From Pseudomonas sp. (GTDB taxonomy: Bacteria > Pseudomonadota > Gammaproteobacteria > Pseudomonadales > Pseudomonadaceae): 64,000 nucleotides of DNA. Positions 32,704 through 43,256 of the stretch are shown here, piece after piece (position 1 is the first letter of the stretch; the number at the start of each line of letters is the position of its first letter). Both the position numbers and the translations under genes were made by a program. The notes beneath the pieces were generated by a model. It saw only the letters and a list, made by a program, of their open reading frames with translations. It did no database searches and was not told the DNA's origin. The stretch is taken from the NCBI GenBank assembly GCA_030603065.1, contig JAUVYN010000003.1, positions 27,230 through 91,229 on the forward strand. Reading direction: 5' to 3'.

Positions 32704-33075
32704 TCAAGGGCTCGCCGAGCGCAGCATATCCAGCCGGGAACGCCAGTCGCCACCGTGTACGAGTCGGCATTCCTCTTCGCTGTCGAAGCGAACATGCGCT
32801 TCGATGATACCGATCTTGACACCGGCTTCGGCGAGGGCCTCGGCCGTCAGTTCGTACATGCGTCTGCCATGCCCCGTTTCCAGTGCCCTGGCGAGGTTCG
32901 CACGGGTGTCGAACACCCATATCACCTGCAAACTGGAGCTAAAGCGATGTGTTTCAGCCTCATGGGTGAGCCACTCGAACCCGGCGATCTCCGCCCGTGC
33001 CGTTTCACAGACCCGAGCCAGGGCCGCTTCCACGCGCCGGTCGGTCGTATCCGGGTATCCTGTACTGGTCGCCAT
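32704..33075 (-). CDS. Conserved hypothetical protein
   Basis: 123 residues with mixed alpha/beta composition (VIWVFDTRANLARALETGHGRRMYELTAEALAEAG then IIEAHVRFDSEEECRLVHGGDWRSRLDML). No signal peptide or membrane helix. GAGGAG lies 7 bp before ATG 33075, which supports this start over an upstream one. It is on the strand of the DksA-like gene, 75 bp upstream of it. I do not recognise the family. Confidence 0.65.
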   Translation of the reverse strand: MATSTGYPDTTDRRVEAALARVCETARAEIAGFEWLTHEAETHRFSSSLQVIWVFDTRANLARALETGHGRRMYELTAEALAEAGVKIGIIEAHVRFDSEEECRLVHGGDWRSRLDMLRSASP

Positions 33076-33172
33076 GCTGCCGCTCCTCTGCTGTCGGTCC
33101 TTTGTAGGCCAGACCATACGACAGCACAGGCGTGCTTAAGTTGCGGGACACCCGGAGGCTGCAACCAGATAT

Positions 33173-34762
<1,590 letters not shown>

Positions 34763-34885
34763 GGGAGAACCTGCTGAGAAGTGAAAGGCCCGAGCGCGGG
34801 GCCGGGCATTGTACTGGTTAAGCCGCGCGGATTACAGGGCGGGCGACCGGCTGGCGGGGGGGCAGGCGTATCCGGCCGGCGCGGC

Positions 34886-35647
34886 TCAGCGCAGGAATTC
34901 GGCAATGGCTTCGCGAAAGGCGGACTTGGTCAGCGCAGTGGTGTGGTTGCCCGGCACCGTGATCAGTCGGCTATCGGGGATGGCCTGCTGCAGCAGATTG
35001 GGTCGGGCGGCGAAGGGATCATCGCGGCCAGCCAATACCAGCGTCGGCGCGGTTATGCGCTCCAACGGAATCCGCTTACCATGAAAAGCGGCGGCCTGAG
35101 CAGCCAGTGCCCGCCGGTCGGCCCAGAGCATGTCGGCCATCAGACGAAAGCCGACCAGTGCCGGATTGCGGACCGAGGCTATACTTCGCGCGAGCATCGC
35201 GTCGGAGATCGCCTTGCGCGGATTCGGTCGGGCACGCATGCCGGGCAGCCTGACGCTGTTGCCACCGATGCCGGCGACCACCAGGCGACGGATGCGCGGC
35301 TCCTGACTGCCCACGATGAGGGACACCACCGCTCCCATCGAGTAGCCGACCAGGTCGACCTCGTCCAGCCCGAGCACATCCAGGAGGGTGCTGACGTCTT
35401 CTGCCATCCTCGCCTCGCCGTAATAGGCCGGGTCGTGCGGCTTTCCGGAGCGGCCGTGGCCCCTGGCATCGAGTGCGATCACTCGTCGCCCGGCCGCAGT
35501 GAGGCGGCGGACGATACCGGGCCAGACCCAATTGGCCCGCGCGTGGGCTACATAACCGTGGTGCAGAACGACTGGCGGGCTGGCGCCGCCTCGACCCCAT
35601 TCCTGGTAATAGATCTCGACTCCGTCACTGGCTCTGAATCTGGCCAT
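34886..35647 (-). CDS. Alpha/beta hydrolase
   Basis: 253 residues of the small alpha/beta-hydrolase family, probably an esterase or related enzyme with unknown substrate. The motifs are VVLHHGYVAHARANWVW (oxyanion region), GHGRSGKP, the nucleophile elbow GYSMG, an acidic residue in VLAGRDDPF and a histidine in VPGNHTTALTK. Downstream, an 123-bp gap leads to ybiT. Confidence 0.8.
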   Translation of the reverse strand: MARFRASDGVEIYYQEWGRGGASPPVVLHHGYVAHARANWVWPGIVRRLTAAGRRVIALDARGHGRSGKPHDPAYYGEARMAEDVSTLLDVLGLDEVDLVGYSMGAVVSLIVGSQEPRIRRLVVAGIGGNSVRLPGMRARPNPRKAISDAMLARSIASVRNPALVGFRLMADMLWADRRALAAQAAAFHGKRIPLERITAPTLVLAGRDDPFAARPNLLQQAIPDSRLITVPGNHTTALTKSAFREAIAEFLR

Positions 35648-35733
35648 GCAGCGTTCCCCCGAAGGCTGTGCCTGTCAGTGAGAAACGCGGATGAGGCAAA
35701 AGTTTCGAGTGTCCCAGCATCATTCCGATGCGG

Positions 35734-37701
35734 TTATTGCAGCAGCTCTCCCAGCACAGTGTCCAGCAGCCTGCCGAAACGCTGCTCGCCCGCCTCGCTC
35801 CAGTGGTCTCCGTCGTGAAAGTAGATGTTCCGGCAATCAATCAGTCGACTGCCGCTGCGTAGCCCGAGGCGTTCGTTGGAGGACACGTAATCGATGCTCG
35901 AAACCTCCGCTGTGGTTTCGGCCAGCATCTCATCCAGCTGTTCGAAGCTCTTTCGAACGCCGCGGCTGAAGGGCGGTGGGTTTTCGCATCCGTGCACTAC
36001 CAGCTCCCTGGGCAGAATGTGTGGCTCGGTCCAGGGGCCCAGCCAGATTACCGGGGTGCGCCGTGCCAGCGTCTCGAGATAGTCCACCACCGATTCCACG
36101 TAGGACTCGTTGGGGGTGAACGAGCGCCGACGAGCCTCGGCGAGATGGGTTCGGGTCACTTCGCGGCCACGGGGTGTTTCAAGGAGGGGAAAACCAGCCT
36201 GGTTGTAGAGCACCGCCTGAAACAGCTTCGGCTGTTCATCGAGCAGTTCGACGAACTCGTCGAACAGGCACCAGTCGCGGCTGGGATGGGGCATGCAGCC
36301 TGACTGAGTGAAACCGAACAGGAAAGGCTGGCCCCCTGCCCCGGCCAGGCCGTTGTAAACGTTGCGGGCGTGGGAGTCGCCGAGAACGGCGAGCCCAGGG
36401 CCATGGCGCTCGAAACAGGTGAGCAGGCGTGCCCGCGCCGCTTCGTCAAGCTCGGACGTCTGGAACAGGCATTCGCCTTCGATCTCTGATTCAGGTTTGG
36501 CTCGGGCCGCCTCGACCAGCTCCAGCGCCTGCAGCTGTTCCGGCTCTAGCCGCTTGTCCAGCATCAGGATCGGCTGTGGAAACAGCGACGCGCCTGCCGC
36601 AGAGATGAATAGCGCACCAGAGGCCATGGCAGTCCCGGTCAATAGCGCCCGGCGGCGGATCTTAAGGCCGTGACGAAAGGGCAACTCAACGAAGCGCCAG
36701 GAGAGGTAGGCGACGCCCAGGGTGAGGATTATCAGATTGAGGTAAGTCGATACGTCAAGCTGCCATGGAAAGCGGATACGGGCGAAGGCGAAGATCGGCT
36801 GGTGCCAAAGATAGGCGCTGTAGCTGAGCAGTCCGATGAACACCATCGGCTTGAGTGATAGCAGACGCGCCACGCTGGTGCCTTCGCGGGCAAAGACGAT
36901 GATCAGTGCGGTGCCACCTACAGGCAGCAGCGCCAGCAGCCCGGGGAAGGGAGTGCCGCCATGGAATAGCGTCACGGAAAGCGCGATCAGTCCCACGCCG
37001 GACCACGCGAACAGCTCGCTGGACCAGTGTCTGCCCGGTCGCCAGTGTTGCATAGCCAGGGCCAGAAAGGAGCCGACCAGCAGCTCCCACGCCCGCGTAT
37101 GCAGCAGGAAGAAATTGGCATCTGGATAGCGGGTGGCGGAATACTCCGCCAGCAGAAGCCCGCCCAGGATAGTCAGGCCGATTACCATCAGCAGTGCCCG
37201 GCGTCGCAGTGGCTTTAGTAAAAGGAGTGCAAAGGGGAACAGCAGGTAGAATTGCTCCTCCACCGCCAGCGACCAGGTGTGCAGGAGCGGCGTCAGTTCA
37301 GCGGCAGTGCTGAAATAGTCCATCTCCTGCCAGAAATAGATGTTCGATGCGAATACCTGGATGGCGGCCATGCTATGGAGAAACTGGCGGAAGTCGTGGG
37401 GCAGCATCCATAGCCAGGCAAAGGGCAGGGCAACGAAGGTCATGACCGTCAGGGCGGGGTACAGGCGGCGAATGCGCCGCTCGTAGAAGCGCCCGAGCGT
37501 GAAGCTTCCGGCCTGGATCTCGCGATAGAGGATGGCGGTGATGAGGTAGCCGCTGATGACGAAGAACACGTCCACCCCGACGAATCCGCCGCTCATCAGC
37601 TCGAAGCCGGCATGAAAGAAGATGACCGGCATCACGGCTAGCGCACGCAGGCCGTCAATCTCGGGTCTGTAGGCCAGATTCTCGTTGATTCTGGGTACCA
37701 C
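35734..37701 (-). CDS. OafA-type acyltransferase with C-terminal SGNH domain
   Basis: An inner membrane O-acyltransferase that probably modifies a cell-surface polysaccharide or LPS. The N-terminal acyltransferase-3 domain (residues about 10-340, ten hydrophobic segments) begins YRPEIDGLRALAVMPVIFFHAG and contains GVDVFFVISGYLI. A C-terminal periplasmic SGNH domain carries AVLGDSHARNVYNGL and DGDHWSEAGEQRF. The start is GTG 37701 (MVPRINENL) behind GGAGAG, giving 655 residues; frames upstream of it are not credible. No O-antigen genes are nearby, so the target is unknown. Confidence 0.85.
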   Translation of the reverse strand: MVPRINENLAYRPEIDGLRALAVMPVIFFHAGFELMSGGFVGVDVFFVISGYLITAILYREIQAGSFTLGRFYERRIRRLYPALTVMTFVALPFAWLWMLPHDFRQFLHSMAAIQVFASNIYFWQEMDYFSTAAELTPLLHTWSLAVEEQFYLLFPFALLLLKPLRRRALLMVIGLTILGGLLLAEYSATRYPDANFFLLHTRAWELLVGSFLALAMQHWRPGRHWSSELFAWSGVGLIALSVTLFHGGTPFPGLLALLPVGGTALIIVFAREGTSVARLLSLKPMVFIGLLSYSAYLWHQPIFAFARIRFPWQLDVSTYLNLIILTLGVAYLSWRFVELPFRHGLKIRRRALLTGTAMASGALFISAAGASLFPQPILMLDKRLEPEQLQALELVEAARAKPESEIEGECLFQTSELDEAARARLLTCFERHGPGLAVLGDSHARNVYNGLAGAGGQPFLFGFTQSGCMPHPSRDWCLFDEFVELLDEQPKLFQAVLYNQAGFPLLETPRGREVTRTHLAEARRRSFTPNESYVESVVDYLETLARRTPVIWLGPWTEPHILPRELVVHGCENPPPFSRGVRKSFEQLDEMLAETTAEVSSIDYVSSNERLGLRSGSRLIDCRNIYFHDGDHWSEAGEQRFGRLLDTVLGELLQ

Positions 37702-37863
37702 GACGACTCTCCGTGTGGGTGATGGATCCCGGGTTCGAGCAGGGGGAGCCGAGCCCGGCCAGCCCGGGATCATCACCGAGCCGTGCCACCATTGGGCCTT
37801 TAGATGGGCGGGAAGTTCTGCATCCTTTCATCGCCCTTGGGATCGTTCGGCAGCAGCTGGAGG

Positions 37864-38340
37864 TCAGGCGTGCAGCGGCTTCACCGATTCGAAGATGCGG
37901 CAGAGCAGTCTGGCATCCAGCAGTGCATGGTGCGGTGCGGCTTCGAGCAGGGCGATCTGGTCGGGAGAAAGCGAGGCCGCCTGGTCATCGAGCAGGGCAC
38001 GACAACCACAGACATTGTCCGGCAACCCCCCCGGCTCGAGCAGTTCCAGCAGTAGTGGCCAGTCCCAGGCCAATGCATCCCCGGCGATTTCCACCTCGCC
38101 CTGACTGCGCAGGAAGCTGTGCAGGGCGCGGTTCGCAGTAGCACGGGTCATCCCGTAACGGTCGGGCTGCAGCTGAGGCAGCACCACTTCGAGCACGAAA
38201 TCACTGCAGTCAGACTCTTCCCAGCCGTCGATCAGTTCCACATAAAATTCGCGCCCGGTTGCGTCTACCAATCCCAATGAAATGAGGCGTCGGTCGAGGC
38301 TTAGCTGGGTAAATTCAGTGTCAATGTATAGCGTGCGCAT
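37864..38340 (-). CDS. 3'-5' exonuclease (RNase T / DEDD-like)
   Basis: 158 residues with the DEDD exonuclease pattern: motif I YIDTEFTQL at residues 4-12, a mid-protein motif with WDWPLL, and HHALLDARLL near the C-terminus, the DEDDh histidine and aspartate. It resembles the small 3'-5' exoribonuclease family found in pseudomonads and mycobacteria. ATG 38340 (MRTLYIDTEF) is the natural start. Substrate (RNA or ssDNA) is not shown. It is divergent from the zinc operon and shares its 155-bp upstream region. Confidence 0.8.
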   Translation of the reverse strand: MRTLYIDTEFTQLSLDRRLISLGLVDATGREFYVELIDGWEESDCSDFVLEVVLPQLQPDRYGMTRATANRALHSFLRSQGEVEIAGDALAWDWPLLLELLEPGGLPDNVCGCRALLDDQAASLSPDQIALLEAAPHHALLDARLLCRIFESVKPLHA

Positions 38341-38429
38341 GAGTTGCTCAGTTGCGAATCCGAGTGTTGAGTCTAGCGCAAAGTTCGGGCCCGGCTGCGA
38401 GGTCACGCGGACCGGAAGGAACGGAAAGG

Positions 38430-38461
38430 TTGCGATGACAAGGATATTGTTACAGTATTAC
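38430..38461 (+). promoter_or_regulatory. Zur-box-like operator and promoter of the putative zinc operon
   Basis: GTTACAGTATTAC at 38449-38461 matches the core Zur consensus GTTATANTATAAC at 10 of 12 defined bases, and the right flank continues as ATTTC as in the longer consensus. A -35-like TTGCGA (38430-38435) is placed so that the box overlaps the -10. Repression by Zn-Zur is the expected logic. Confidence 0.65.
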
Positions 38462-38495
38462 ATTTCATATTACTGGCAATCTCACGGAAGCGATC

Positions 38496-39815
38496 ATGAA
38501 ATTCTCTTTTTCCTACCTCTCCGCTGCCCTGTTCGCAGGGGCTGCAGGCGCCGTGTCTACGTTGGCTGTGGCGCAGACCGAACCTCAGGTACCTGCCCGC
38601 TCGGCGGTCGACGTAGATCTCTCGCTCATCCTTGATGGTGTGTACTACAACCGTATTTCTCGAGGGAATGAAAACCCGGCCGGTTTCGGCGGCAGTCACG
38701 GTCACTTTCATGACCACGATCATGGTCACAGTCATGGGTTCGACGAGGGCTTCAATATGGGCCACTCCGAGATCGCCATGAATGCGCGCCTGGGCGACGT
38801 GCTCGATGGGACCTTGATCATCGGCTTCAACGAAGATGATTTCGAGCTTGAAGAAGCCTTCCTGACCACCCGCGCCCTGCCTGCGGGTTTGCAACTGAAG
38901 GGTGGTAAATTCCTGTCGGACATCGGTTATATCAACAGTCGCCACCCGCATGACTGGGACTTCGTCGACCGTCCGCTGGTCAATGAATACCTGTTCGGCG
39001 ATCACGGCCTGCGTGAAAAGGGCGTGCAGATCAGTTGGGTACCCGCTACCGAGCAGTACACCCGCCTGGGCCTGGAGATTCTTCAGGGCGAAACCAGCGG
39101 CGTTGCCAACTACGAAGGTGGCCAGTCCGCTTTGGGAGGCACCCGCAGGATCCTTTCCGACTCGTCCGGCCCGCGATTGGTGACCGGCTTCCTGAAGTTC
39201 GCACCCAACCTCGCGGCGAGCCATGCGGCTCAGTTCGGGGCTTCCGGCGGCTATGCCAGGACCTACCAGGAAACCGACAGCCACTCGACCCGCTATGAGG
39301 ACTGGGATGGCAGTGCCTGGTTCGCGGGCCTCGACGCCGTTTACAAGTTCGATGCGGGGCGCAGCTATGGCGCAGGCGATTGGCGACTGGCGGCGGAGTA
39401 CTTCTACCGCGAGCTGGATCTGGATCGCCGCGACGTTAATTTCGTTGCTGATGGCAACGGCCCCGTGGGCTTTGTACGTAACGAGCAGTCCTTCCGCAAT
39501 CGCCACGACGGCGCCTACGTACAGGCTGTGTATGGCTTTGCGCCACGTTGGGAAGCCGGCCTGCGTGCCGAGGCACTGGGCCTGACCAACCGAATCGGCC
39601 GCGGCAACGGAACGGACTACGATGCCTCGTACCGCTATGGAGCGCAGGTCACCTTCCGCCCAGTGGAGCCGGTGTTCGTTCGGGCCCAGGTCAACCGGAC
39701 TGACTTTGCCGAGGAAAGCCACGGTGATCATGATGGACACGGCAGTCACCGTGGCCTCGAGTTCCTGCTACAGGTCAACGTTGCGCTGGGCGCGCACGCA
39801 GCTCACCGGTTCTGA
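38496..39815 (+). CDS. His-rich outer membrane beta-barrel protein, putative zinc-regulated
   Basis: 439 residues with a signal peptide (KFSFSYLSAALFAGAAGAV to AVAQ) and a beta-barrel-like body of alternating amphipathic strands ending in a terminal phenylalanine (AHRF), the usual outer-membrane sorting mark. Alternating histidines at residues 68-80 (HGHFHDHDHGHSH) and a second His-rich patch near residues 415-427 suggest metal binding, presumably zinc. It is not a TonB-box receptor by length. It heads a block with three zinc ABC transporter genes, 77 bp upstream of the binding protein. I do not know a named homolog. Confidence 0.72.
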   Translation: MKFSFSYLSAALFAGAAGAVSTLAVAQTEPQVPARSAVDVDLSLILDGVYYNRISRGNENPAGFGGSHGHFHDHDHGHSHGFDEGFNMGHSEIAMNARLGDVLDGTLIIGFNEDDFELEEAFLTTRALPAGLQLKGGKFLSDIGYINSRHPHDWDFVDRPLVNEYLFGDHGLREKGVQISWVPATEQYTRLGLEILQGETSGVANYEGGQSALGGTRRILSDSSGPRLVTGFLKFAPNLAASHAAQFGASGGYARTYQETDSHSTRYEDWDGSAWFAGLDAVYKFDAGRSYGAGDWRLAAEYFYRELDLDRRDVNFVADGNGPVGFVRNEQSFRNRHDGAYVQAVYGFAPRWEAGLRAEALGLTNRIGRGNGTDYDASYRYGAQVTFRPVEPVFVRAQVNRTDFAEESHGDHDGHGSHRGLEFLLQVNVALGAHAAHRF

Positions 39816-39852
39816 CATCGGTCAGCCAGGGAGGGCCTTTTCTTCAATAACC

Positions 39853-39872
39853 GCCGCCCCGTCGAGGGCGGC
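39853..39872 (+). other. Hairpin between outer membrane protein and binding protein genes
   Basis: GCCGCCC and GGGCGGC form a 7-bp stem with a 6-base loop, followed by CTCTCTTC. It could attenuate transcription into the transporter genes or protect the upstream mRNA. Confidence 0.4.
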
Positions 39873-39892
39873 CTCTCTTCAAGGGCTGATAC

Positions 39893-40792
39893 ATGTTCGG
39901 CTTGTTTCTTCGTTATTCCCTGACACTTCTGATTGCCCTCCTTGTACTTGCCGCGCCCGCCAGCGCCGCATTGCGGGTCGTTGCGACTACCAACAGCCTC
40001 GGCATGCTCGCGGTCGAGATCGGTGGCGAGCAGGTTCAGGTACGGGTTCTCGCCCCGGCCGACCGGGATGTTCATTATCTGGATGCACGCCCCAGCTACA
40101 TGGCGGCGTTACGCCGGGCGGACCTGCTTCTCGAAATGGGCGCCGGTCTGGAAGAGGGCTGGCTGCCCGCCGCGGTGCAGGGTGCTGCCAATCCGGCAAT
40201 CAACCTGGGACGACCCGGCAGGCTGCGTGCAGCCGATCATCTAGAGCTACGGCAATCCATCACCACCCAGGGCCCACATACCGGACACGTCCATGCAGAG
40301 GGTAACCCGCATTTCAATGCAGACCCTGCACGCATGGCGCAATTGGCCGGGGTTGTTGGCGAGCGTCTGGCGCAGCTTCAGCCAGAGCATGCCGAGCGGT
40401 TCTCGCAGGCTGCAGGCAGGTTGGCAGAGTCGCTGCTTGCCGAGGCGAACCGCCTGGCTGGGGAGGTGCCCGAGGGTCGGGTCTTCGTGGCTTACCACGA
40501 AGACCTTGATTACCTGGAAGAATGGCTTCCGGTGCGCGTTGTGGGCTATCTGGAGCCGCTACCCGGTATTCCGCCAACCGCGCGCCACCTGACGCAGTTG
40601 ACCAGCCGGCTGGAGGCTAAGCAGGGCGTGGTGCTTTATGCGCTATTCCAGCCGGATCGGGGCGCGCGCTTTCTGCAGGAGCGCATCGGCTGGCCTGGGC
40701 GAGCCGTGCCGCTGGAGCCCAGAGAGCCGACTATCGAAAGCTATCTGGCGTTGCTGCGCGACTGGGCGCAGGCGCTCTCCGGCAGTGTGTGA
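39893..40792 (+). CDS. ZnuA-like metal ABC transporter substrate-binding protein
   Basis: 299 residues, signal peptide (LRYSLTLLIALLVLAAPASA), then a TroA/ZnuA cluster A-I fold. Three histidines sit where ZnuA binds zinc: H61 (DVHYLD), H140 (NPHFNADP) and H202 (YHEDLDYLEE). A short GPHTGHVHAE loop replaces the longer His/Asp loop of ZnuA. Delivers metal to the permease encoded downstream. Sequence differs enough from standard ZnuA that it may be a paralogous or accessory uptake system. Confidence 0.8.
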   Translation: MFGLFLRYSLTLLIALLVLAAPASAALRVVATTNSLGMLAVEIGGEQVQVRVLAPADRDVHYLDARPSYMAALRRADLLLEMGAGLEEGWLPAAVQGAANPAINLGRPGRLRAADHLELRQSITTQGPHTGHVHAEGNPHFNADPARMAQLAGVVGERLAQLQPEHAERFSQAAGRLAESLLAEANRLAGEVPEGRVFVAYHEDLDYLEEWLPVRVVGYLEPLPGIPPTARHLTQLTSRLEAKQGVVLYALFQPDRGARFLQERIGWPGRAVPLEPREPTIESYLALLRDWAQALSGSV

Positions 40793-40799
40793 GCATTTC

Positions 40800-41387
40800 A
40801 TGCTGATTGACTGCGACCAGGTGATCGCCGGTTTCGCCGGGCCGCAGCTGGGGCCGGTCAGTCTGCGCCTTTCCCCCGGAGAGCGAAGGCTGGTGACCGG
40901 ACCCAACGGCAGCGGAAAATCGCTACTGTTGAAGGCGATTCTGGGGAGGGCAAGAGTATTTTCCGGAAGGATCGACCGCGCCGCCGATCTTGCCATCGGA
41001 CATCTTGCCCAGGAGCACGGCCGCCCGGCGGTGTGGCCATTGAGCGGCCGGGACTGGTTTACGGCAATGGGGATACGGCCTCCCGACGAGCCCTGGATCA
41101 GCGGTTTGCTGGAGAAGCGCCTGGACCGGCTGAGCGGTGGTCAATGGCAACTGCTGCGCCTGGCAGCGGTCGTCCGGAGTGTGGCGGAGGGAGGCCAGCC
41201 GCGACTGCTGTTGCTGGATGAACCCTCCAATCACCTGGACAGGCAGGTTCGCGCTCAGGCCCTGGCACTGCTGAAACAGGTCCCGTCTGATGTCGGGGTG
41301 CTGATCACCAGCCATGATCACGCTTTGATAGAGGCGCTTGAGCTGTCAGTGATCGCGCTAGGTGAGACAGGCGGGGTCGAATCGTGA
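40800..41387 (+). CDS. Short ABC transporter ATPase, zinc uptake type
   Basis: 195-residue nucleotide-binding subunit with Walker A GPNGSGKS, signature LSGGQWQLLRL, Walker B LLLLDEPSNHLD and the H-loop SHDHALIE. It is shorter than ZnuC (about 250 aa), lacking a C-terminal extension. ATG 40800 follows the binding-protein stop by 7 bp; the longer in-frame reading overlaps that gene and is not credible. The permease start overlaps its end by 4 bp. Confidence 0.85.
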   Translation: MLIDCDQVIAGFAGPQLGPVSLRLSPGERRLVTGPNGSGKSLLLKAILGRARVFSGRIDRAADLAIGHLAQEHGRPAVWPLSGRDWFTAMGIRPPDEPWISGLLEKRLDRLSGGQWQLLRLAAVVRSVAEGGQPRLLLLDEPSNHLDRQVRAQALALLKQVPSDVGVLITSHDHALIEALELSVIALGETGGVES

Positions 41388-42205
41388 TCGATCTCTTGTT
41401 GTGGCCGCTTGTCAACGGTCTGTTGGTCGCTTCGCTGCTGGCGCTGGCCGGTGTGGCGCTCTTTCTCCGCGGTTCGGGTTGGCAGGCACTGGCATCCTGT
41501 CAATCGGCGGCGGCAGGGGGCGTAGTGGCGTCGACCATGGGGCTGGCAGTGACTCCGGTAGCGTTGCTGGCGGCCTTGGTCGCCCTCGGCGTCATGCGAC
41601 GTGCCGGCCCAGGAGGGGACGCCAGAACTTCGGGCGACCCGGCGCGGATGCCGCTGGCCGTATTTCTGCTTGCCACCGCGCTGACGTCGCTGCTGGCCGC
41701 CAACCTGGCGGCCGCGAGCCTGGCGGCGGCGCGCTGGGTGGAAGGCGAAATTCTCTTCGCGGTGGCATCTGATGTGGTCTGGGCGTTCGGTCTGGCCGTC
41801 CTGACTCTGGCAGCTTTGCCCAAATTGACCGGTCGGTGGCTGGCGGAACAGTGTGAGCCCGACTGCTCGGCGCAGGCAAGCGCTGCCGGCGTCCGCACAA
41901 AGCGACTGGGACAGGGCCTGGATCTGATGTGGATGACATTGGTACTGGTGCTCGGCGCAAGGACCCTGGGAGTCCCGGCTGCGCTGGCGGTTCTGCTGTT
42001 TCCCGCCTGGGCAGCTGCCCGCACCGCCTCAAGCTTTCGCGGCTTTCTGATCTCATCCCAACTGCTGGCGCTTGCTGCGATGGTCGCCGCCTGGGCACCG
42101 ACCGTTCTCTGGGATCAGCCCTTCGCGCCTTCGCTGGTGCTGGCCAACGCGGCTCTGGCCGCGATGGTCGTCCTTGCTTCCTTCACAAGGCGTGGCCTGA
42201 GCTGA
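41384..42205 (+). CDS. ZnuB-like ABC transporter permease
   Basis: 273-residue inner membrane protein of the ABC-3 (zinc/manganese) permease family, with about seven to eight hydrophobic segments, Ala/Leu rich. Examples are LLWPLVNGLLVASLLALAGVALFLRG and VVWAFGLAVLTLAALP. Start is GTG overlapping the ATPase stop. The stop is 2 bp from the convergent phosphoribosyltransferase gene. Confidence 0.83.
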   Translation: MIDLLLWPLVNGLLVASLLALAGVALFLRGSGWQALASCQSAAAGGVVASTMGLAVTPVALLAALVALGVMRRAGPGGDARTSGDPARMPLAVFLLATALTSLLAANLAAASLAAARWVEGEILFAVASDVVWAFGLAVLTLAALPKLTGRWLAEQCEPDCSAQASAAGVRTKRLGQGLDLMWMTLVLVLGARTLGVPAALAVLLFPAWAAARTASSFRGFLISSQLLALAAMVAAWAPTVLWDQPFAPSLVLANAALAAMVVLASFTRRGLS

Positions 42206-42207
42206 AC

Positions 42208-43173
42208 TCAGGCCGTCGGATGCGCGCCAATCAGCCCGCGCATTCGTACCAGCGCCTTGTCCCGAAACCTCAACGTCTTGCGCACGGCGGGGGCAAGCAG
42301 GGCGCTCCAACTCAGCCCGGGATTGTGCATTTCGTTGGTCGTTACGCAGAAAACCGACTTCTGAGTTGCCTGCATTACCGCTTCTGCCCGGCCCGGGCAG
42401 GACTCGAAGAGCATCAGCGCGTGGGGATCGTTCTTGAAAACTCCGGCGACGAAGTCTCGATAGGCCGCCATGAGTTCCCCTTGATCTTCACCGGTAAGGG
42501 GAGCGGGCGGCATATGAAGCTTTTCGTAACAGACACCGTGACGCTTTAGCCAGGCTTCGACCTGCTCGCGTGCCGCTTCAGGTGTCGCGGTGATCAGATG
42601 GCCGATTCTGGCGGAGGGCACGAAAAGTGGAGGGCGATCGATCCAGAGCGGCTGCAGCGCCTCCTGCGATGACTTTGCGGAACGGGCTTCTGCAATAACG
42701 CCGTCCAGGTTTACGCAGGAGAATGCGAGCAGATTGTGATGCATGATGTTCCACTCGAAAAGCCGTGGCTGCTCGACCGTTTCCAGAAAAACGTCGACCT
42801 GCGAAGTATTGTCGCGCTGGGCAAAGGCGACCATCGTCATGATCTCTCCGGGAAATACCTCTCGCGCCATTTCCACCGCTTCGCGCAGTGATTTGCCCGA
42901 GGCGATGCTGTCGTCCACCAGAAGCACCCGTTTGGCATCCCAGGGGCGTTCCAGATGCCGTCCCCTGCAGCGACGCAGAGCCGACTCGTCCAGCACGTCG
43001 TTGCGGTGGAAGGCATACAGATCGGTCATTGGCAGGTTCAGCTTGAGTGACAGGATGCTTGCCACCAGCATTCCGCTTCGTGGGATGCCGACGATCAGAT
43101 CGACGTCATGCGGGACTCTATGGGCGTAGGCATTGACCAGTTCGGACAGGTCGCCGACTGTGCGGTAGTGCAT
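42208..43173 (-). CDS. Phosphoribosyltransferase fused to a HAD-like domain
   Basis: 321 residues, two domains. Residues about 1-135 are a type I phosphoribosyltransferase with the PRPP loop VLLVDDSIASGKS (83-95). The C-terminal part resembles a HAD phosphatase (cap-less, CVNLDGVIAEAR at 153-164; HLITATPEAAREQVEAWLKRHGV; FVAGVFKNDPHALMLFESCPGRAEAV), but the nucleophile aspartate is asparagine (N155), so it is probably catalytically impaired. Similar fusions occur near capsule genes, not seen here. AAGGAG precedes ATG 43173; longer readings upstream are not credible. Confidence 0.8.
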   Translation of the reverse strand: MHYRTVGDLSELVNAYAHRVPHDVDLIVGIPRSGMLVASILSLKLNLPMTDLYAFHRNDVLDESALRRCRGRHLERPWDAKRVLLVDDSIASGKSLREAVEMAREVFPGEIMTMVAFAQRDNTSQVDVFLETVEQPRLFEWNIMHHNLLAFSCVNLDGVIAEARSAKSSQEALQPLWIDRPPLFVPSARIGHLITATPEAAREQVEAWLKRHGVCYEKLHMPPAPLTGEDQGELMAAYRDFVAGVFKNDPHALMLFESCPGRAEAVMQATQKSVFCVTTNEMHNPGLSWSALLAPAVRKTLRFRDKALVRMRGLIGAHPTA

Positions 43174-43256
43174 CGTGAGCTCCTTATGCCTTCCCGGCAG
43201 AATTGTTATTCCGGCCCCGTTGCATGGGCACCTTTTTCTGAATTTGCGGGTCTGAC

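Noticed and set aside
36094-36110. TTCCACGTAGGA in the acyltransferase gene as a parS variant
   Set aside because: The central CACGTG is broken and the right half lacks the GGAAC arm.
38698-38745. Tandem His codons (CAC/CAT with GAC/GGT) as a DNA repeat
   Set aside because: It encodes the His-rich stretch of the barrel; the repetition is explained at protein level.
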